From Epiperipatus broadwayi (lineage: Eukaryota > Onychophora > Udeonychophora > Euonychophora > Peripatidae), in the NCBI GenBank assembly GCA_028023455.1, contig JAQFVV010000018.1:5111800-5175799 (forward strand): a DNA stretch of 64,000 bases, given 5' to 3'. Position 1 is the stretch's first letter. Every line of letters starts with the position of its first letter. Positions 1 through 12,723 of this stretch are shown in pieces. The translations under genes were made by a program, and so were the position numbers. The notes beneath the pieces are model-generated. The model worked only from the letters and a program-made list of their open reading frames with translations. It was not told the origin of the DNA and did not search any database.

Positions 1-825
1 TATTTCACGGGCAGATCTTGCTGTTTTCATCGGACATAGGCTGTGGAGAAAATGTGCATTCCCAAAATCTTCTCAGCACTGCATTTTGTTTCTGGATACC
101 ATTAACTTAACTGACTCAATTAATTTCTGAACTCAATTCGCTCAATTAATTTGTCAACTGACTGATTATCCGATAAAATTTTACTATTTATACCTGCGAC
201 GTGTTGTCCTTATTTATACCTGCAACATGTTGTCCTTGTAATATCCTCCGGCAAAAATCTGTTGTCGAAATTCCAGTGATAATCCTTTGACAACATGTTT
301 TGGAAGATTGTTTAATTAGTAATAGCCATGCAGAAGTGTTGTTTTATATTTTAATTAATAACCATTGCCGTGTTTTTTAATGATAATCTTCTTTAACTTT
401 CATTTATTTATAATAACATTTATTACGCATACATTTATTCTATTATTGACAATCGCACATATATATGCACATATATTACTAGTTTTAAGATTATTTTTCT
501 TTAATTCGAATGAAAAGAGATTTGTATTTTTTTTAAACTTTAAATTATTTATATTTTACGAATACTAATAAGAAAACTCTTTACTTCCTTTTTATGAAAC
601 CTTTAGTTTAACTTTTCTAACTACGATTTCCCTCCCCTCTTTTAATTAATCAATTTTAACTTTTATTTCAAACACTAATGACAGAAAACTATTTGACTCT
701 TATTCTTTTCAAAAACAAACTGTAACAAACTCTTCAACATCTAAATTTACGTTTTTCTTTTATGAAAGATTATTTTAATAATTTTTTTAGATAAAATTAT
801 ATGTGCCAATATCAATATTGGTACA
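1..825 (-). mobile_element. LTR of element A, left copy, truncated by window start
   Basis: These bases repeat nearly identically at 4343-5135 in the right LTR of the same element. The match stops at 825, after the terminal GGTACA, where the right copy runs into (AT)n instead. The element reads on the minus strand, so this is its 3' LTR and its first base is 825. It differs from the right copy by scattered substitutions and short indels, for example an extra partial copy of the 'tacctgcgacgtgttgtcc' segment near 190-240. The start lies outside the window. Confidence 0.85.
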
Positions 826-2315
826 TTACACTGCCCTCCCTTTGAGAGTAAAATGCGTCTATTTTTGACCATTTTATCTCTGACAACATTAAATCTTAAT
901 TTATTATTCTTTCTAAGTTTGCTTTTTTGATATCTTTTACTTTACATACCAAGGGCAATCTTCAATTATGCTTTTCTTCTTTCTATGCTGAATACATTGC
1001 TTACAATGTTCTGAGTCCTGGATAGTCACCATGAGGACAAACTAATTTTGTGGCACAGGGATCTTTTATAAACGAAGCTTCGGCTGCTGATTCTCTTGAT
1101 CGGACTTTGACTAAGAAAAGGTCACTGTGAATGGCAGGAATTTTCAACTGTCCATTTCCGACTTATGCTTTGGAAAATGATTGCCGATTCTCTTGATCGG
1201 ACTTTGACTAAGAAGAGGTCGCTGCAAATGGCAGGAATTTTCAACTGTCCATTTCTGACTTACACTTTGGAAAATGAGGTACAAGATATGGGGATTCTCC
1301 CCTGAAAAAGATTCTTATGACTTACTCTGGTTGTTGCCAGTGCACATTTTAAAAGAGGAATGATCCCAGCCAATCCATTACGGCTACTAAAATTTATCCA
1401 GTTGACAGTTTTAAACTTATCCTTAACTAAAACATTTGTATACTACCCTCATTCCCTTTAATTTCGAACCCTTATACATTCCTAATACAACTTAGATTGA
1501 CTTTCATTTATATTATTTTAACCTTTCAATATTATTTTTAAATACACATGAACATTACTTTAACATATTTACTTCTATTACACAAATCTGACAATATTAT
1601 TTTTAAACCATTACAGACATTATCTTACATATTTATTTAATCTTACAATATTATTTTTAAACTCTTACAAATATTATTTATATTACAATATTTTTTTAAA
1701 CATTTGTTTACCTTATATATTAACGTACGTGTACTTAGAAAACTCTTTTATTTTACTGCTCTTCATTATTATACAAATATTTTATTGGACTTGATTACTT
1801 TAAACCATTTATTTATTTCCTTTCATTAACTTACGTATATTCAAAACTATTTTATTTTAACGTGCGTGTACTCAGAGAAAAAAACTGTTTTACTTTATTA
1901 CGATTCATTATTATACAAATATCTATTTGACTAACTTAATTTTATTCTAGAAATTCCGTTATCTTTTCATTTATTTAAATCTACAACTTTACTTTTACAT
2001 CATTAATTTGACCCATTTATTTAACTTGATTTTATTGATTTTTTATTTATTTGAACTGTTTATTTACGAGCATTTCCTTAATTAATATGTGCATGGAGAA
2101 AAACAAAAATCTTTTATTCTATGAAGCCTCCGTTATTATTATTGCTTTCAAACATTTAATTTATTATTCAGTTATTTTTAATTTTATTATTTTAGTTTTA
2201 AATAGAAGTTTCAGATTTAAACTTCTCAAATTATTGACATTAGAATAATCATATTCCTGCTCATTGTCCATTTCCGGTCCTTTTTGTTTATTTCCTTTAC
2301 TATTCCGCCCATTTA

Positions 2316-3038
2316 CTATCTTTTAAATATGTCCAGCAGTTCCTTCTTTCTTTCTACTAACTCACTAATATAAATTATACTCCATATTCTCACATCTCTC
2401 TTTCGATTAAAATTTATTTTATCTCTTTCTCTTTCCATTCTATTTTCAACCTTGTACATTAGAAAACCTTTAAGCTTCACAGACCTCCGTATTTTTCTTA
2501 ACTGTGAATATTTTTTCCTATTCTTTCTCTTAGTTTTAAATCTCCATTTAAAATGAACATGAACTTTTACTTTAACCTTTTTAAATTTTTGTAAAAACTT
2601 TTCAACGCTATCTTCTACTTTGCACCTATATCTCTCTTCTATTTCTTGGTCTACATTTGTTTCTACCTTATCGGTCACAATGCTATCTGATTCTAATTCA
2701 ATTTCTATCTCTTTGATCACCTCAACTTCCTTTTCATCTTCCTGACTTTCTTTAACTAAATCTACCTTTATAATCTCTTTGTTCTTCTCTACCTTTCCTG
2801 TAATTTCACATTTTATTTCCTTCATTTCTTTAATTTGTGCTCTGATTTCATTAATTTCTCCTTTAACCTGACTAATTTCTGCCTTCAATTCTGCTTTGAG
2901 TTCTTCTTTGAGCTCTTGTTGGCTTTGCTCAAATTTCTGACACAATTCTTGTTGACTTTGTTTAATTTCTCGTATTATATTTATCATCATTTTCATCATC
3001 ATCTGTATGTCAGATATTTCTTCTTTCTCTTTTTCCAT
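2316..3038 (-). CDS. Coiled-coil Gag-like protein of element A
   Basis: This is an uninterrupted 240-codon ORF starting at a true ATG (3038-3036), inside the interior of LTR element A. Residues 1-80 are Gln/Glu/Lys-rich with repeated QSQQEL and ELKAE motifs, typical of a long coiled coil. Residues 80-135 are acidic. The last 100 residues are strongly basic (KTKRKNRKK, then KIRRSVKLKG) and could bind nucleic acid. I see no capsid major-homology motif, zinc knuckle or enzyme motif. Its position between polypurine tract and primer-binding site suggests a Gag or Gag-derived structural protein; that function is inferred. A decayed homologue is in element B at 8115-8860. The ORF here is intact, so A is either younger or kept open by selection. 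Codon use is AT-rich like the surroundings. Confidence 0.65.
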   Translation of the reverse strand: MEKEKEEISDIQMMMKMMINIIREIKQSQQELCQKFEQSQQELKEELKAELKAEISQVKGEINEIRAQIKEMKEIKCEITGKVEKNKEIIKVDLVKESQEDEKEVEVIKEIEIELESDSIVTDKVETNVDQEIEERYRCKVEDSVEKFLQKFKKVKVKVHVHFKWRFKTKRKNRKKYSQLRKIRRSVKLKGFLMYKVENRMERERDKINFNRKRDVRIWSIIYISELVERKKELLDIFKR

Positions 3039-3380
3039 TTTTAAACAATATTTTATTTCACTAAATTTAATATACGACTTATTTATTTATTTATTTATTA
3101 CTAAAATGGAAACCCACGCTCACTCCACCCTTTTTTGTCCTTTTCTTTACCTGATCCCAATGCTTTAGCTCTGCCCATAATACCCAATTGTTTCTGATTT
3201 AACAGAATGATTTATCTTAACTAACGTGAATGTTAAAATCTCTTTTCATTTAAAGAAAAAAATTTTCGGTCAATTCTTTTTTTAAAAAATTAAACCACTT
3301 TTACATACGTAATTTAGCTTTTGTATAAATATTGTTTCGAACAAGAAACAAAGTATTTAATTACTATTGTTTCTTAGGTC

Positions 3381-3403
3381 CAGTCCCAAGTTGGGTAAAG
3401 CCA
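3381..3403 (-). promoter_or_regulatory. Primer-binding site of element A
   Basis: On the minus strand the LTR ends ...GGTACA, then one base later reads TGGCTTTACCCAACTTGGG. This resembles the TGGCGCCCAACGTGGGG class of primer sites that pair with the 3' end of tRNA-Lys, with a small insertion. It fixes the element's orientation and LTR boundary. Confidence 0.6.
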
Positions 3404-3404
3404 T

Positions 3405-5135
3405 TGTACCGGGTTCGAATATCCATTCTCAAAACACCGGCCTCTTAGGCAGAGAAGAACATATTCAGAGAAATATGTATGTCCAAACAATAGCTATATA
3501 AAAATATAACTAGTGTTACATTTCCAGGACATAGCTTCTTCTCAGCTGTTGGGTTCAACACCACATTCAAAGCACTTTTTTTTGTTTGTGTATAAACATG
3601 GGCACCACCTATCTATTCAAAAAGAATAAACAATGCACTTTGAGCAATGGCCACTAACTCAATGCCTAAATCCACGACTAGCTCAGTTATTTGTAATCAC
3701 TACCCGATTATACATAATTATTGGTTAAAACAATTGATAAAAGAATTGTAAAAGGAATTTATAAAAGAGATTGATAAAAAGAATTGACCGGCAAATAGAG
3801 TTTAATTTTAAAGACAATTTATTAACTAACATTAATTTACTAAATTTAAACATCTTTATAATTTAATATAATACACACACATTTTAAATTAACATTTCTA
3901 AACTAGTTTAAATATTCTTGTAGATTTTAATAATAGAACACTGGTATTTATCTAATTTAACTAATAACACTGATATAATGATCACGCACATACTAACTCA
4001 TATAGCATTCACAAATATAATAATAAAGCATTAATAGCATTTGAAACTTAAGCACACATATCAATAGTTCATTTTATGTATGATATAGAGTTCATATAAT
4101 TAGACTCTTGGAGGATTCGCATGAATTAATGCAATGCAATGGCTATTACAGTATAAACGAAAATAAGCAAATGTTTTACCTAGGATTTTGAACATAGATT
4201 TAGAACTTTGTTTTCTTCTTGTTTGTTGCTTCTTCCAGCCAGTTGGGTCATTTCCTTGATGAGTTTCCTTATTATTCACGATCATTACTATTGGAGACAA
4301 TTAGATATTGACGGAGATTTCCAAGTTGTTAAGTTGACATTATTTCATGGGCAGATCTTGCTGTTTTCATTGGACATAGGCTGTGGAGAAAATGTGCATT
4401 CCCAAAATCTTCTCAGCACTGCATTTTGTTTCTGGATACCATTAACTTAACTGACTCAATTACTTTCTGAACTCAATTTGCTCAATTAATTTGTGAACTG
4501 ACTGATTATCCAATAAAATTTTACTATTTATACCTGTGACGTGTTGTCCTTGTAATATCCTCTGGCAAAAATCTGTTGTCGAAATTCCAGTGATAATCCT
4601 TTGACAACGTGTTTTGAAAGATTGTTTAATTAGTAATAGCCATGCAGAAGTGTTGTTTTATATTTTAATTAATAACCATTGCCATGTTTTTAATGATAAT
4701 CTTCTTTAACTTTCATTTATAATAACATTTATTACGCATACATTTATTCTATTATTGACAATCGCACATATATACACATATATTACTAGTTTTAAGATTA
4801 TTTTTCTTTAATTCGAATGAAAAGAGATTTGTATTTTTTTTTAAACTTTAAATTATTTATATTTTACGAATACTAATAAGAAAACTCTTTACTTCCTTTT
4901 TATGAAACCTTTAGTTTAACTTTTCTAACTACGATTTCCCTCCCCTCTTTTAATTAATCAATTTTAACTTTTATTTCAAACACTAATGACAGAAAACTAT
5001 TTGACTCTTATTCTTTTTGAAAACAAACTGTAACAAACTTTTCAACATCTAAATTTACGTTTTTTTTTTTATGAAAGATTATTTTAATATTTTTTTTTAG
5101 ATAAAATTATATGTGCCAATATCAATATTGGTACA
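3405..5135 (-). mobile_element. LTR of element A, right (5') copy, 1,731 bp
   Basis: The LTR starts TGTACCGGG and ends TTGGTACA on the plus strand, giving TG...CA ends with a perfect TGTACC/GGTACA inverted hexamer. Bases 4343-5135 match 1-825. A plus-strand run with TTTATT near 3820 gives AATAAA on the minus strand, a plausible poly(A) signal of the R region. The layout parallels the LTRs of element B, with which it shares blocks such as the 'aaaagaattgaccg' segment near 3780. Confidence 0.85.
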
Positions 5136-5151
5136 ATATATATATATATAT
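5136..5151. repeat. (AT)8 spacer between elements A and B
   Basis: A perfect (AT)8 tract is all that separates the end of the A LTR from the start of the B LTR. It is probably what remains of a TA microsatellite used as target by both elements. Confidence 0.9.
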
Positions 5152-6873
5152 TGTACCGGGATCGATCCACAGAAAATCTTACTTACTCTGCAAGCTTGAT
5201 TTAGCTGGTTTCAAGCTTATTTATAATACATTTATAATCTTATTTAATTATAAATATTATGTGAATGAACCAGCACATTTGAGCAAAGTGGAAAATATTA
5301 TTGATAGCCTTAGCTGTCAATAATATCCATGATCAGATTGAGCTATGCAACACATAACATGATCATATTTCCAGATTGTGGCCCGCCTTGGCTGCTAGAT
5401 TCAAACCCCTACTATCCAAACACTTTATTTGTTTCAGAGTAAACCCCGGGTGCCAGCTAGTCTAAGACTAACATGTTCAGACAGTGGATCCATAATCCAG
5501 CACTCAAAAAATCCCATAACTAGCTTAGTCTATTATTTTAATTCAATAACAAAATATAGTTTCAATTAGTGGTGAAAAGAATTGATCGACAAATAAAGAC
5601 TTAAGTTTATAAAGATGATTTATTTTAAGTAACATTGATGAAATAATTTTAATTTTTTATCAATCTAATATAACACACACACATTTTAAATTAACATACT
5701 TTAATATATTATGAGAAAGCATTAAATAATATTTGAAGTACAAAATACAATGAAATCAATATATACAAATGCATAAACACACACAACATTTTAAACACAC
5801 ATATTAATAGTTTATTTATGTATGCTATAGAGTTCTTAAACTTAACTCTTGGAGCTTTACAAATGCATGGCTACTTTAGAAATAAATATAAGAGAATGTT
5901 TTACCTAGGATTTTGAACGTGGATATTTCTTGATGTTTGCTGCTTCTGGTGAAGTATTTCTAACCGGTTAGATTTGAAGTTTCCTTGTGGAGATTTGATG
6001 CTGATTATTCCGAGGCATTTCTTTAAGACAATTAGATATTGAGCGGTTTCAGGTTGTTACACAGTCATCACTTTTATCTGGTAGTTGGCTGTTTCATTGT
6101 ACTTCAGGCTAGAGATAATCGTATGTTATCTGAGGTTTTAACACTGCATTGTTGATTCTGGATATACAATAAGCTGACTGATATAACTCACTGATAAATT
6201 GTACTGAACTGAAATCCCAAACACAACTGAAGTCAACTTTAATGCAATTAACTCAACTTTAAGGCAACTGTAATGTGACTCAAACTTGACTAACTGTTCG
6301 ATAGCAAATTGGCTATTTATACATTTGACGTGTTGTCATTTTTGATATCCTGTGGCAATCACTGCTATTGAAATTCCTTTGATAATCTTTAATTACGTCT
6401 TTTTGAAGATTGTTTAATTAGTAGCCATGCAAACGTGTTGTTTTTATATTTTTATTAGTAGCCACCGCTGAGTGTTTTTAAAATATATATTTTTTCTTTA
6501 TTTCATTTTAATATTTATTTTTCAATATAATTTTAACACACACATATACACACATTTATTATATATTTTATTAACAAGCTTACATTTATGCACATGTATA
6601 ATTTATTCTAATAAACTCGAATGAAAAGAGATTTATATTTTCAAACTTTACATTACATTTTAACTGATAATGATAAGAAGAAACTCTTTAACTTCTTTTA
6701 TGAAACTTTTAGTTTGTTTCTAGAGCAACCCCTCCCCCCCCTTTTAATTAATTAATTGTAACTTTTATTTCAAGATCTCTTAAACTTTTAATTTTATGTT
6801 TCTTTTCTGAAAGATTTTTATTTCAATAATTTTTTTAAACAAAATTATTATGTGCCAACACAATATTGGTACA
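5152..6873 (-). mobile_element. LTR of element B, left (3') copy, 1,722 bp
   Basis: The LTR runs from TGTACCGGG to TTGGTACA and is highly similar along its whole length to 9306-11023, with scattered substitutions and small indels. It is preceded by ATAT, and the far LTR is followed by CTAT, a one-mismatch 4-bp target duplication. It belongs to the same family as the A LTRs but is clearly diverged from them. Confidence 0.88.
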
Positions 6874-9305
6874 TTACCCCACCCTCCATTTGAGAGTAAA
6901 ATAGATCATTTTTGACCACTTTATCTCTGATAACTTTAATTCTTAATTCTAAATATTTATTAATTTTCTAAGTTTGCTTTTTACTATCTTTTACTTTCCA
7001 TGCTAAGGGCAATCTTCAATTATACTTTACTTCTTTTGATGCTGACTACATTGCTTACAATGTTCTTAGTACTGAATAGTGAACATGAGGACAAACTATA
7101 TTTGTAGCACAGGGATCTTTTGGAAATGAGGCAGATGCAGATTCACTGGCTTATACCGACTTACACTATGAAAAACAAAGCTTCTGGTGCCGATTCTCTT
7201 GACTGGACTTTGACACAGAAACAGTTGCTGTGAATGGCAGGATTCATCAACTGTCCATTACATCTTCCACTTTGGAAATGAGGTATGAGATATGGGGATT
7301 CTCCTCTGAAGAAGTAACTTGCAGCTTATGATGGTTTTTCCCAGCGCATTTTAAAATAGGAATGATCCCTGATAAGTTTGTTATGGTTACTAAATTTTAT
7401 CCAGCTGACAGCTTTCACTTATCCTTATCTAAAACTTATTTCACAACTACCCTCATTTTCTTTAATTTCCAACCCTTATACATTCATAATATAACTTAGA
7501 TTGACTTTATATTTTATTTATGAACATTACAATATTATTTTTAAATTCACATGGACATTATCTTAAACCATTTATTTATATTAATCTTACAATATTATCT
7601 TCAAATCCTTTATTTAACTTCTTTATTTAACGTGCGTGTACTCAGAAAAAACTATTTTTATTTTATTACGCTACTTTATTATTTTGTTACAGATATATTA
7701 CTTATTTGTTTAACTTGATTTCATTCTATGTATTTCCATTATTTTATTCATTTATTTAATTCTACAAACATTACTTTTAAATCATTACTTGACCCATTTA
7801 TTTAACTTGATTTTATTGATTGATTTTTTTTTTATTTATTTATTTGAACTGTTTATTTATGAGCATTTCTTCCTTATTAATATGTGCACGAAGAAAAGTA
7901 AAAAATAAATCTTTTATTTTACAAAGCCTCCATTATTATTTTACTAAACAATTCATCATTTTAACTTTACATTTAATTTTAACTAGCGACATTCTAATTC
8001 TGATTTATTACCTACGTCAAAATAATTATTTTACTCTTAGTCCATATCTGGTCTTTTTTGTTTCCATTTACTTTGATATTCCATCCTTTAACTAACTCCT
8101 AAACTATGTCAGGTGGTTTTTTCTTTCTTTCTACTAACTCACTAACATAAATTATACTCCATATCCTCACATCTACCCTCGATTAAAATTTGTTGCTTTA
8201 TCTCTTTCCTGTTCTGTTCTATTTTCTGCTTTATAGATTAGAAAACCTTTAAGCTTCACAGACCTCCATATTTTTTCTAACCGAGAATATTTTTTTCTAT
8301 GCTTTCTTTTTGTTTTAAATCTACATTTAAAATGAACATGAACTTTTACTTTAATCTTTTTAATTTTTTGTGAAAACTTTTCTATGCTATCTTCTACCTT
8401 GAACTTATGTCTCTTTTCTATTTCTTGATCTATATTTTCTCCCACACTTTCTGTCTTAGCACTATCCTGTTCTGCTTTAATTTCTATTTTTATTTCCGCC
8501 TTCTCTGTTTCAACACTATCTAGTTCTGCTTTAATTTCTATCTCTTTTATCACCTCAACTTCCTGACTTTCTTTAATTAAATCTACTTCTATGATCTCTT
8601 GATTTTTCTTTACCTTTTCTGTAATTTCACATCTTATTTCTTTCATTTCCCTAATCATTTCTGCCTTTATTGTCTGCTGGCCCTGCTTAACTTCACTAAT
8701 TTTTCTTCATTTATTTCCGCTTTAAACTCTGCCATCATTGCTTGCTGATTTTGCTTGAATTCACTCATATCCTCTTTCATTTATATTACCAACTTCATCA
8801 ACATCTTCATCATCATCTGTGTCTCTGTTATTTCTTCTTTCTCTTTTTCCACCAACTGGGAATTTTTAAAATATATCGGGCTTTCTTTCAGTTCCATTTT
8901 CGAAAATTTCAATTTCTTTTTTTTATTATTATTATTATTATTAAATTAGCACTTACGTTAAACTAAATTTAAATACTATTGTTTATTATTTTTTTATTTT
9001 TTTTTAAATGGTACACATGACTAACTCCACTCCCTTGTCCTTTCACTACCCATTCTTGATGCTTTAGCTCCACCCAAAATATCTAACTTTCTCTAACTTA
9101 AAAGAATAATTTATTTTATATAGCATAAATGGCAAAATCTCTTTTCATTTAAGAAAAAAAAGTTTTTGGTCAATTCTTTTTTTAAAATTAAACCACTTTA
9201 ACATACGTAATTTGGCTTTTGTATAAAAAAAATTTCAAACAAGAAACAAAGTATTTAATTAACTGTCATTTATGACAGGTTTGGCTCACGTTGGTTACAC
9301 CATTA
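6874..9305 (-). mobile_element. Interior of LTR element B
   Basis: The interior is about 2.4 kb. The minus-strand polypurine tract GGAGGGTGGGGTAA abuts the 3' LTR at 6874-6887. The minus-strand primer-binding site TGGTGTAACCAACGTGAG begins at 9302, three bases from the 5' LTR. Between them lies only the broken homologue of the element A coiled-coil ORF. No pol motif is visible in any frame. Confidence 0.75.
8115..8860 (-). pseudogene. Decayed coiled-coil Gag-like gene of element B
   Basis: This is homologous to the intact ORF at 2316-3038. The longest open piece is 8173-8658, 161 codons, covering the acidic middle and basic end (KTKRKHRKK, RSVKLKG). The start codon equivalent near 8852 reads GTG instead of ATG. 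An in-frame stop follows the MMMKMLMK stretch near 8785, a frameshift lies near 8700, and another one-base deletion near 8175 removes the last 30 or so residues. Both coils and basic tail are still recognisable. The gene is dead in this copy. Confidence 0.7.
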
Positions 9306-11023
9306 TGTACCGGGTTCAATCTGCAGAAGATCTTACTTACCCTGCAAGCTTGGTTTAGCTGGTTTCAAGCTTATTTATAATACATTTATAATCTTATTTA
9401 ATTATAAATATTACGTGAACGAACCAGCACATTTGAGCAAAGTGGAAAATATTATTGATAGCCTTAGCTGTCAATAATACCCATGATCAGATCAAGCTAT
9501 GCAATGCATAACATGATCACATTTCCAGATCATGGCCAACCTCGGCTGCTAGATTCCAACCCCTACTATCCAAACACTTTATTTGTTTCAGAGTAAACCC
9601 TGGGCACCAGCTAGTCTAAGACTAACATATTTGGACAGTAGATCCATAATTTAGTGCTTGAAAAATCCCTTAACTAGCTCAGTCTATTATTTTATTTCAA
9701 TAACAAAATATAGTTTCAATTAGTGGTGAAAAGAATTGACCGACAAATAAAGATTTAAATTTATAAAGATGATTTATTTTAATTAACATTGATGGACTAA
9801 TTTTAATTTTTTATCAATCTAATATAACACACACACATTTTAAATTAACACACTTTAATACATTATGAGAAAGCATTAAATAATATTTGAAATACAAAAT
9901 ACAATGAAATCAATATATACAAACGCATGAACGCACACAACATTTTAAACACACATATTAACAGTTCATTTATGTATGCTATAGAGTTCTTAAACTTGAC
10001 TCTTGGAGCTTTACGAATGCATGGCTACTTTAGAAATAAATATAAAAAAATGTTTTACCTAGAATTTTGAACGTCTATATTTCTTGCTGTTTGCTACTTT
10101 TGATGAAGTATTTCTAACCGGTTACATTTGAAGTTTCCTTGTGGAGATTTGATGCTGATTATTCCGAGGCATTTCTTTAAGACAATTAGATATTGAGAAG
10201 TTTCAGGTTGTTACACAGTCATCACTTTTATCTGGTAGTTGGCTGTTTCATCGGACTTCAGGCTGGAGAAAATGGTATGTTATCCGAGGTTTTAACACTG
10301 CATTGTTGATTCTGGATATACAATAAGCTGACTGATATAACTCTCTGATAAATTGTACTGAACTTCTATCCCAAACACAACTGAAGTCAACTTTCATGCA
10401 ATTAACTCGACTTTAATGCAACTGTAATGCAACTCAAACTTGACTAACTGTTCGATAACAAATTGGCTATTTATACATATGACATGTTGTCATTTTTAAT
10501 ATCCTGCAGCAGTATCTGTTGTCGAAATTCCTTTGATAATCTTCAATTACGTGTATTTGAAGATTGTATAATTAGTAGCCATGCAAATGTGTTGTTTTTA
10601 TATTTTTATTAGTAGCCACCGCTGAGTGCTTTTACAAAAATTTTTTTTTTATTTCATTTTAATATTTATTTTTCAATATAATTTTAACACACACATATAC
10701 ATGCATTTATTATAAGTTTTATTAACAAGCTTACATTTACACACATGTATAATTTATTCTAATAAACTCGAATGAAAAGAGATTTATATTTTCAAACTTT
10801 ACGTTACATTTTAACTGATAATAATAAGAAAAAACTATTTAACTTTTTTATGAAACTTTTAATTTGTTTCTAGAGCAACCCCCTCCCCCCTTTTAATTAA
10901 TTAATTGTAACTCTTATTTCAAGAACTCTTAAACTTTTAATTTTACATTTCTTTTCCGAAAGATTTTTATTTTAATAATTTTTTTTAAACAAAATTATTA
11001 TGTGCCAACACAATATTGGTACA
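9306..11023 (-). mobile_element. LTR of element B, right (5') copy, 1,718 bp
   Basis: This is the partner of 5152-6873 with the same TGTACC...GGTACA ends. The minus strand reads AATAAA near 9770-9785 (plus-strand gatttattttaatt), a candidate poly(A) signal. It is followed directly by (TA)n and then solo LTR C. Confidence 0.88.
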
Positions 11024-11037
11024 CTATATATATATAT

Positions 11038-12575
11038 TATAACACCCACCGACATATCTATATTCCTCCATTATGGACTCTCACCCGAAGCTTCGACGAG
11101 AGGTATTTATGAGCATGGTTTGAACCCATCTCACGCGCCAATCTTACCAGTAGGTAGCAATTACCTCCTCGAAAACATATATATAGGTTCTGATATCTAT
11201 CTGATGTGGTGACGCACCGAACTAGCTCAATCTCAAGATTGGGGACATCTGTCTATCTAGAGAACAAGGCTATAAATTAACCCACACTGTCCTACGCATA
11301 TATTTATTTTGCGATAGCTTAAAGCTCGAAATCCGTAATCTAACCCGGGTCTGATGGGATTTATTCTACTTGATCATATACCCTCCCAATAAATCTCATT
11401 CGGACCTACATATATAATTGCTATGCAAACACTCAGGCCATCCATTATCATACACACATATATATCACGCTCATTCATCCACACATCAAATAATGCAAAT
11501 ACATATATATGTGAGCGGTATGATTAATATAGTCATATATCTAACTTTAAATATAAAATTTTAATATAGCAATTAACTGAGGTAACACGAATTCTTTATT
11601 GAGATACATATACAGAAAATAGTTGGTGACGTGTCACTTTACCTGGACTCACTCGATTAAACAAGTCTGTATTGACATCTGGCCATGAACTTAATCTGGT
11701 GGATCTCATGGAAGGCAAACAGTTCCAATGGTCATTAGGTCCGGCGACAGGTTTCAGAGGTGGAGTAGTTGGTGTACTCTTTCGCAAAGGTCTAAATCTC
11801 GAACGATTTTGGTCAACATTTCCTCGATGGAACAAAATCTCTTGATTTATTATGACAGTTCGCAAATCCGGTCAGGTGAATTCATGACGAGTATCCTCGG
11901 AGTCGAGTAACGACTAGCGCACAATCCAATTACCCCGACATTTTCTGACAAAAAATATTAAAACTTCTTAAGAAAATCTTTGCGTCCTCCTTGTTAGGAT
12001 TCAAGCCGCTTCTCTTCTTTTTTTTTTTTTCCTTTTTCTCCACTCGAGCGCAAGACAAAAAAAAAAGTTCTTTTGTATTCACCTTTAACTTTTCAAAATC
12101 TTTCTGCATATTCCTACGCCGCTGACCAGTCCTTCCATTGTTCTTCAACACAAAAAAAAAAACTATATCCACGGACCAGTTTTCCGCCTTCCCGGCGCCA
12201 GTTATTACCAAACTGCCTACAGCAATTCACTCATCCTATTTCAGTTCTCACATGTTCACAAGGTGACTCAACAAAAGAAAACATGTGTTAACAAAATTAT
12301 TAATAAACTCAAAAAAAAACTATGTGAATAAAATCTATCTAAGAATAATTAATTGCGCTTTATACAGCTCTACATATATAAGTGATCGCAACCCCTCCGA
12401 TACTAACTATATATTTTTATACTCACACATACGCTATATCTACATTACTTGTAACCGAGTTCGAATGACCGTTTACATATATTCTTTTATTTATTTGTTT
12501 ATACATGGTCCCTACATTAACACTATCAATTATGTCATATTTTACATATGCGTGTATTCGAACCCGTTTGTTACA
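11038..12575. mobile_element. Probable solo LTR C in a TA repeat
   Basis: A block of about 1.54 kb is bounded by AT repeats on both sides. It starts TATAACACC (a likely G-to-A change in TGTAACACC) and ends GTTTGTTACA, the same end pattern as the other LTRs here. ATAT precedes it (11034-11037) and follows it (12576-12579), giving a perfect 4-bp target duplication. It contains a minus-strand AATAAA (complement of 11592-11597) and no convincing gene. Open frames at 11596-11865 and 11930-12211 are low-complexity and I do not call them. No second copy exists in the window, so the LTR call rests on ends and target duplication. Confidence 0.5.
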
Positions 12576-12589
12576 ATATATATATATTG

Positions 12590-12723
12590 AACCATAAATA
12601 TAAATGGTGTTATAAAATAATAAACTCCAAAAAAAAGATGTCTTGCAGAGAAAATAAGGCAAAATATCATAAACTAGGCATCTCAGATATCTGACATATT
12701 TTGAGCCCTGGTTAGGCAGCCAT
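12590..12723 (-). other. Leader remnant with primer-binding site of an LTR element
   Basis: On the minus strand, GGTTACA at 12724-12730 is followed at once by ATGG, then TGGCTGCCTAACCAGGGC (12722 down to 12705). This has the same layout as the primer-binding sites of A and B. It is the last piece of an element interior whose body is gone, cut at the AT repeat next to solo LTR C. Confidence 0.4.

Larger units (their letters stand above)
826..3404 (-). mobile_element. Interior of LTR element A (Gag-like ORF only)
   Basis: This is the stretch between the two LTRs of A. On the minus strand a purine tract (AAAGGGAGGG, complement of about 835-844) lies just upstream of the 3' LTR, as a polypurine tract should. 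A primer-binding site adjoins the 5' LTR. The only long ORF is the coiled-coil protein at 2316-3038. The interior is about 2.6 kb and shows no protease, reverse transcriptase, RNase H or integrase motifs, so the element is non-autonomous. Bases 836-1400 are homologous to 6880-7400 in element B. A local duplication is visible around 1080-1270, where the text 'gattctcttgatcggactttgactaagaa' recurs in two pieces. Confidence 0.75.

Noticed and set aside
365-568. Hydrophobic plus-strand open frame
   Set aside because: It starts at a non-ATG codon, is low-complexity AT-rich sequence inside the A LTR, and is not conserved in frame in the other LTR copy.
2835-3044. Plus-strand open frame rich in Phe and Leu
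   Set aside because: It is the antisense shadow of the element A coiled-coil ORF.
3405-3440. tRNA gene or SINE suggested by GGGTTCGAAT
   Set aside because: Only a B-box-like string is present at the LTR start; no acceptor stem or cloverleaf could be formed by eye.
11596-12211. Two minus-strand open frames in block C
   Set aside because: They use non-ATG starts, contain homopolymer-driven Lys/Phe runs and lie inside what looks like an LTR.
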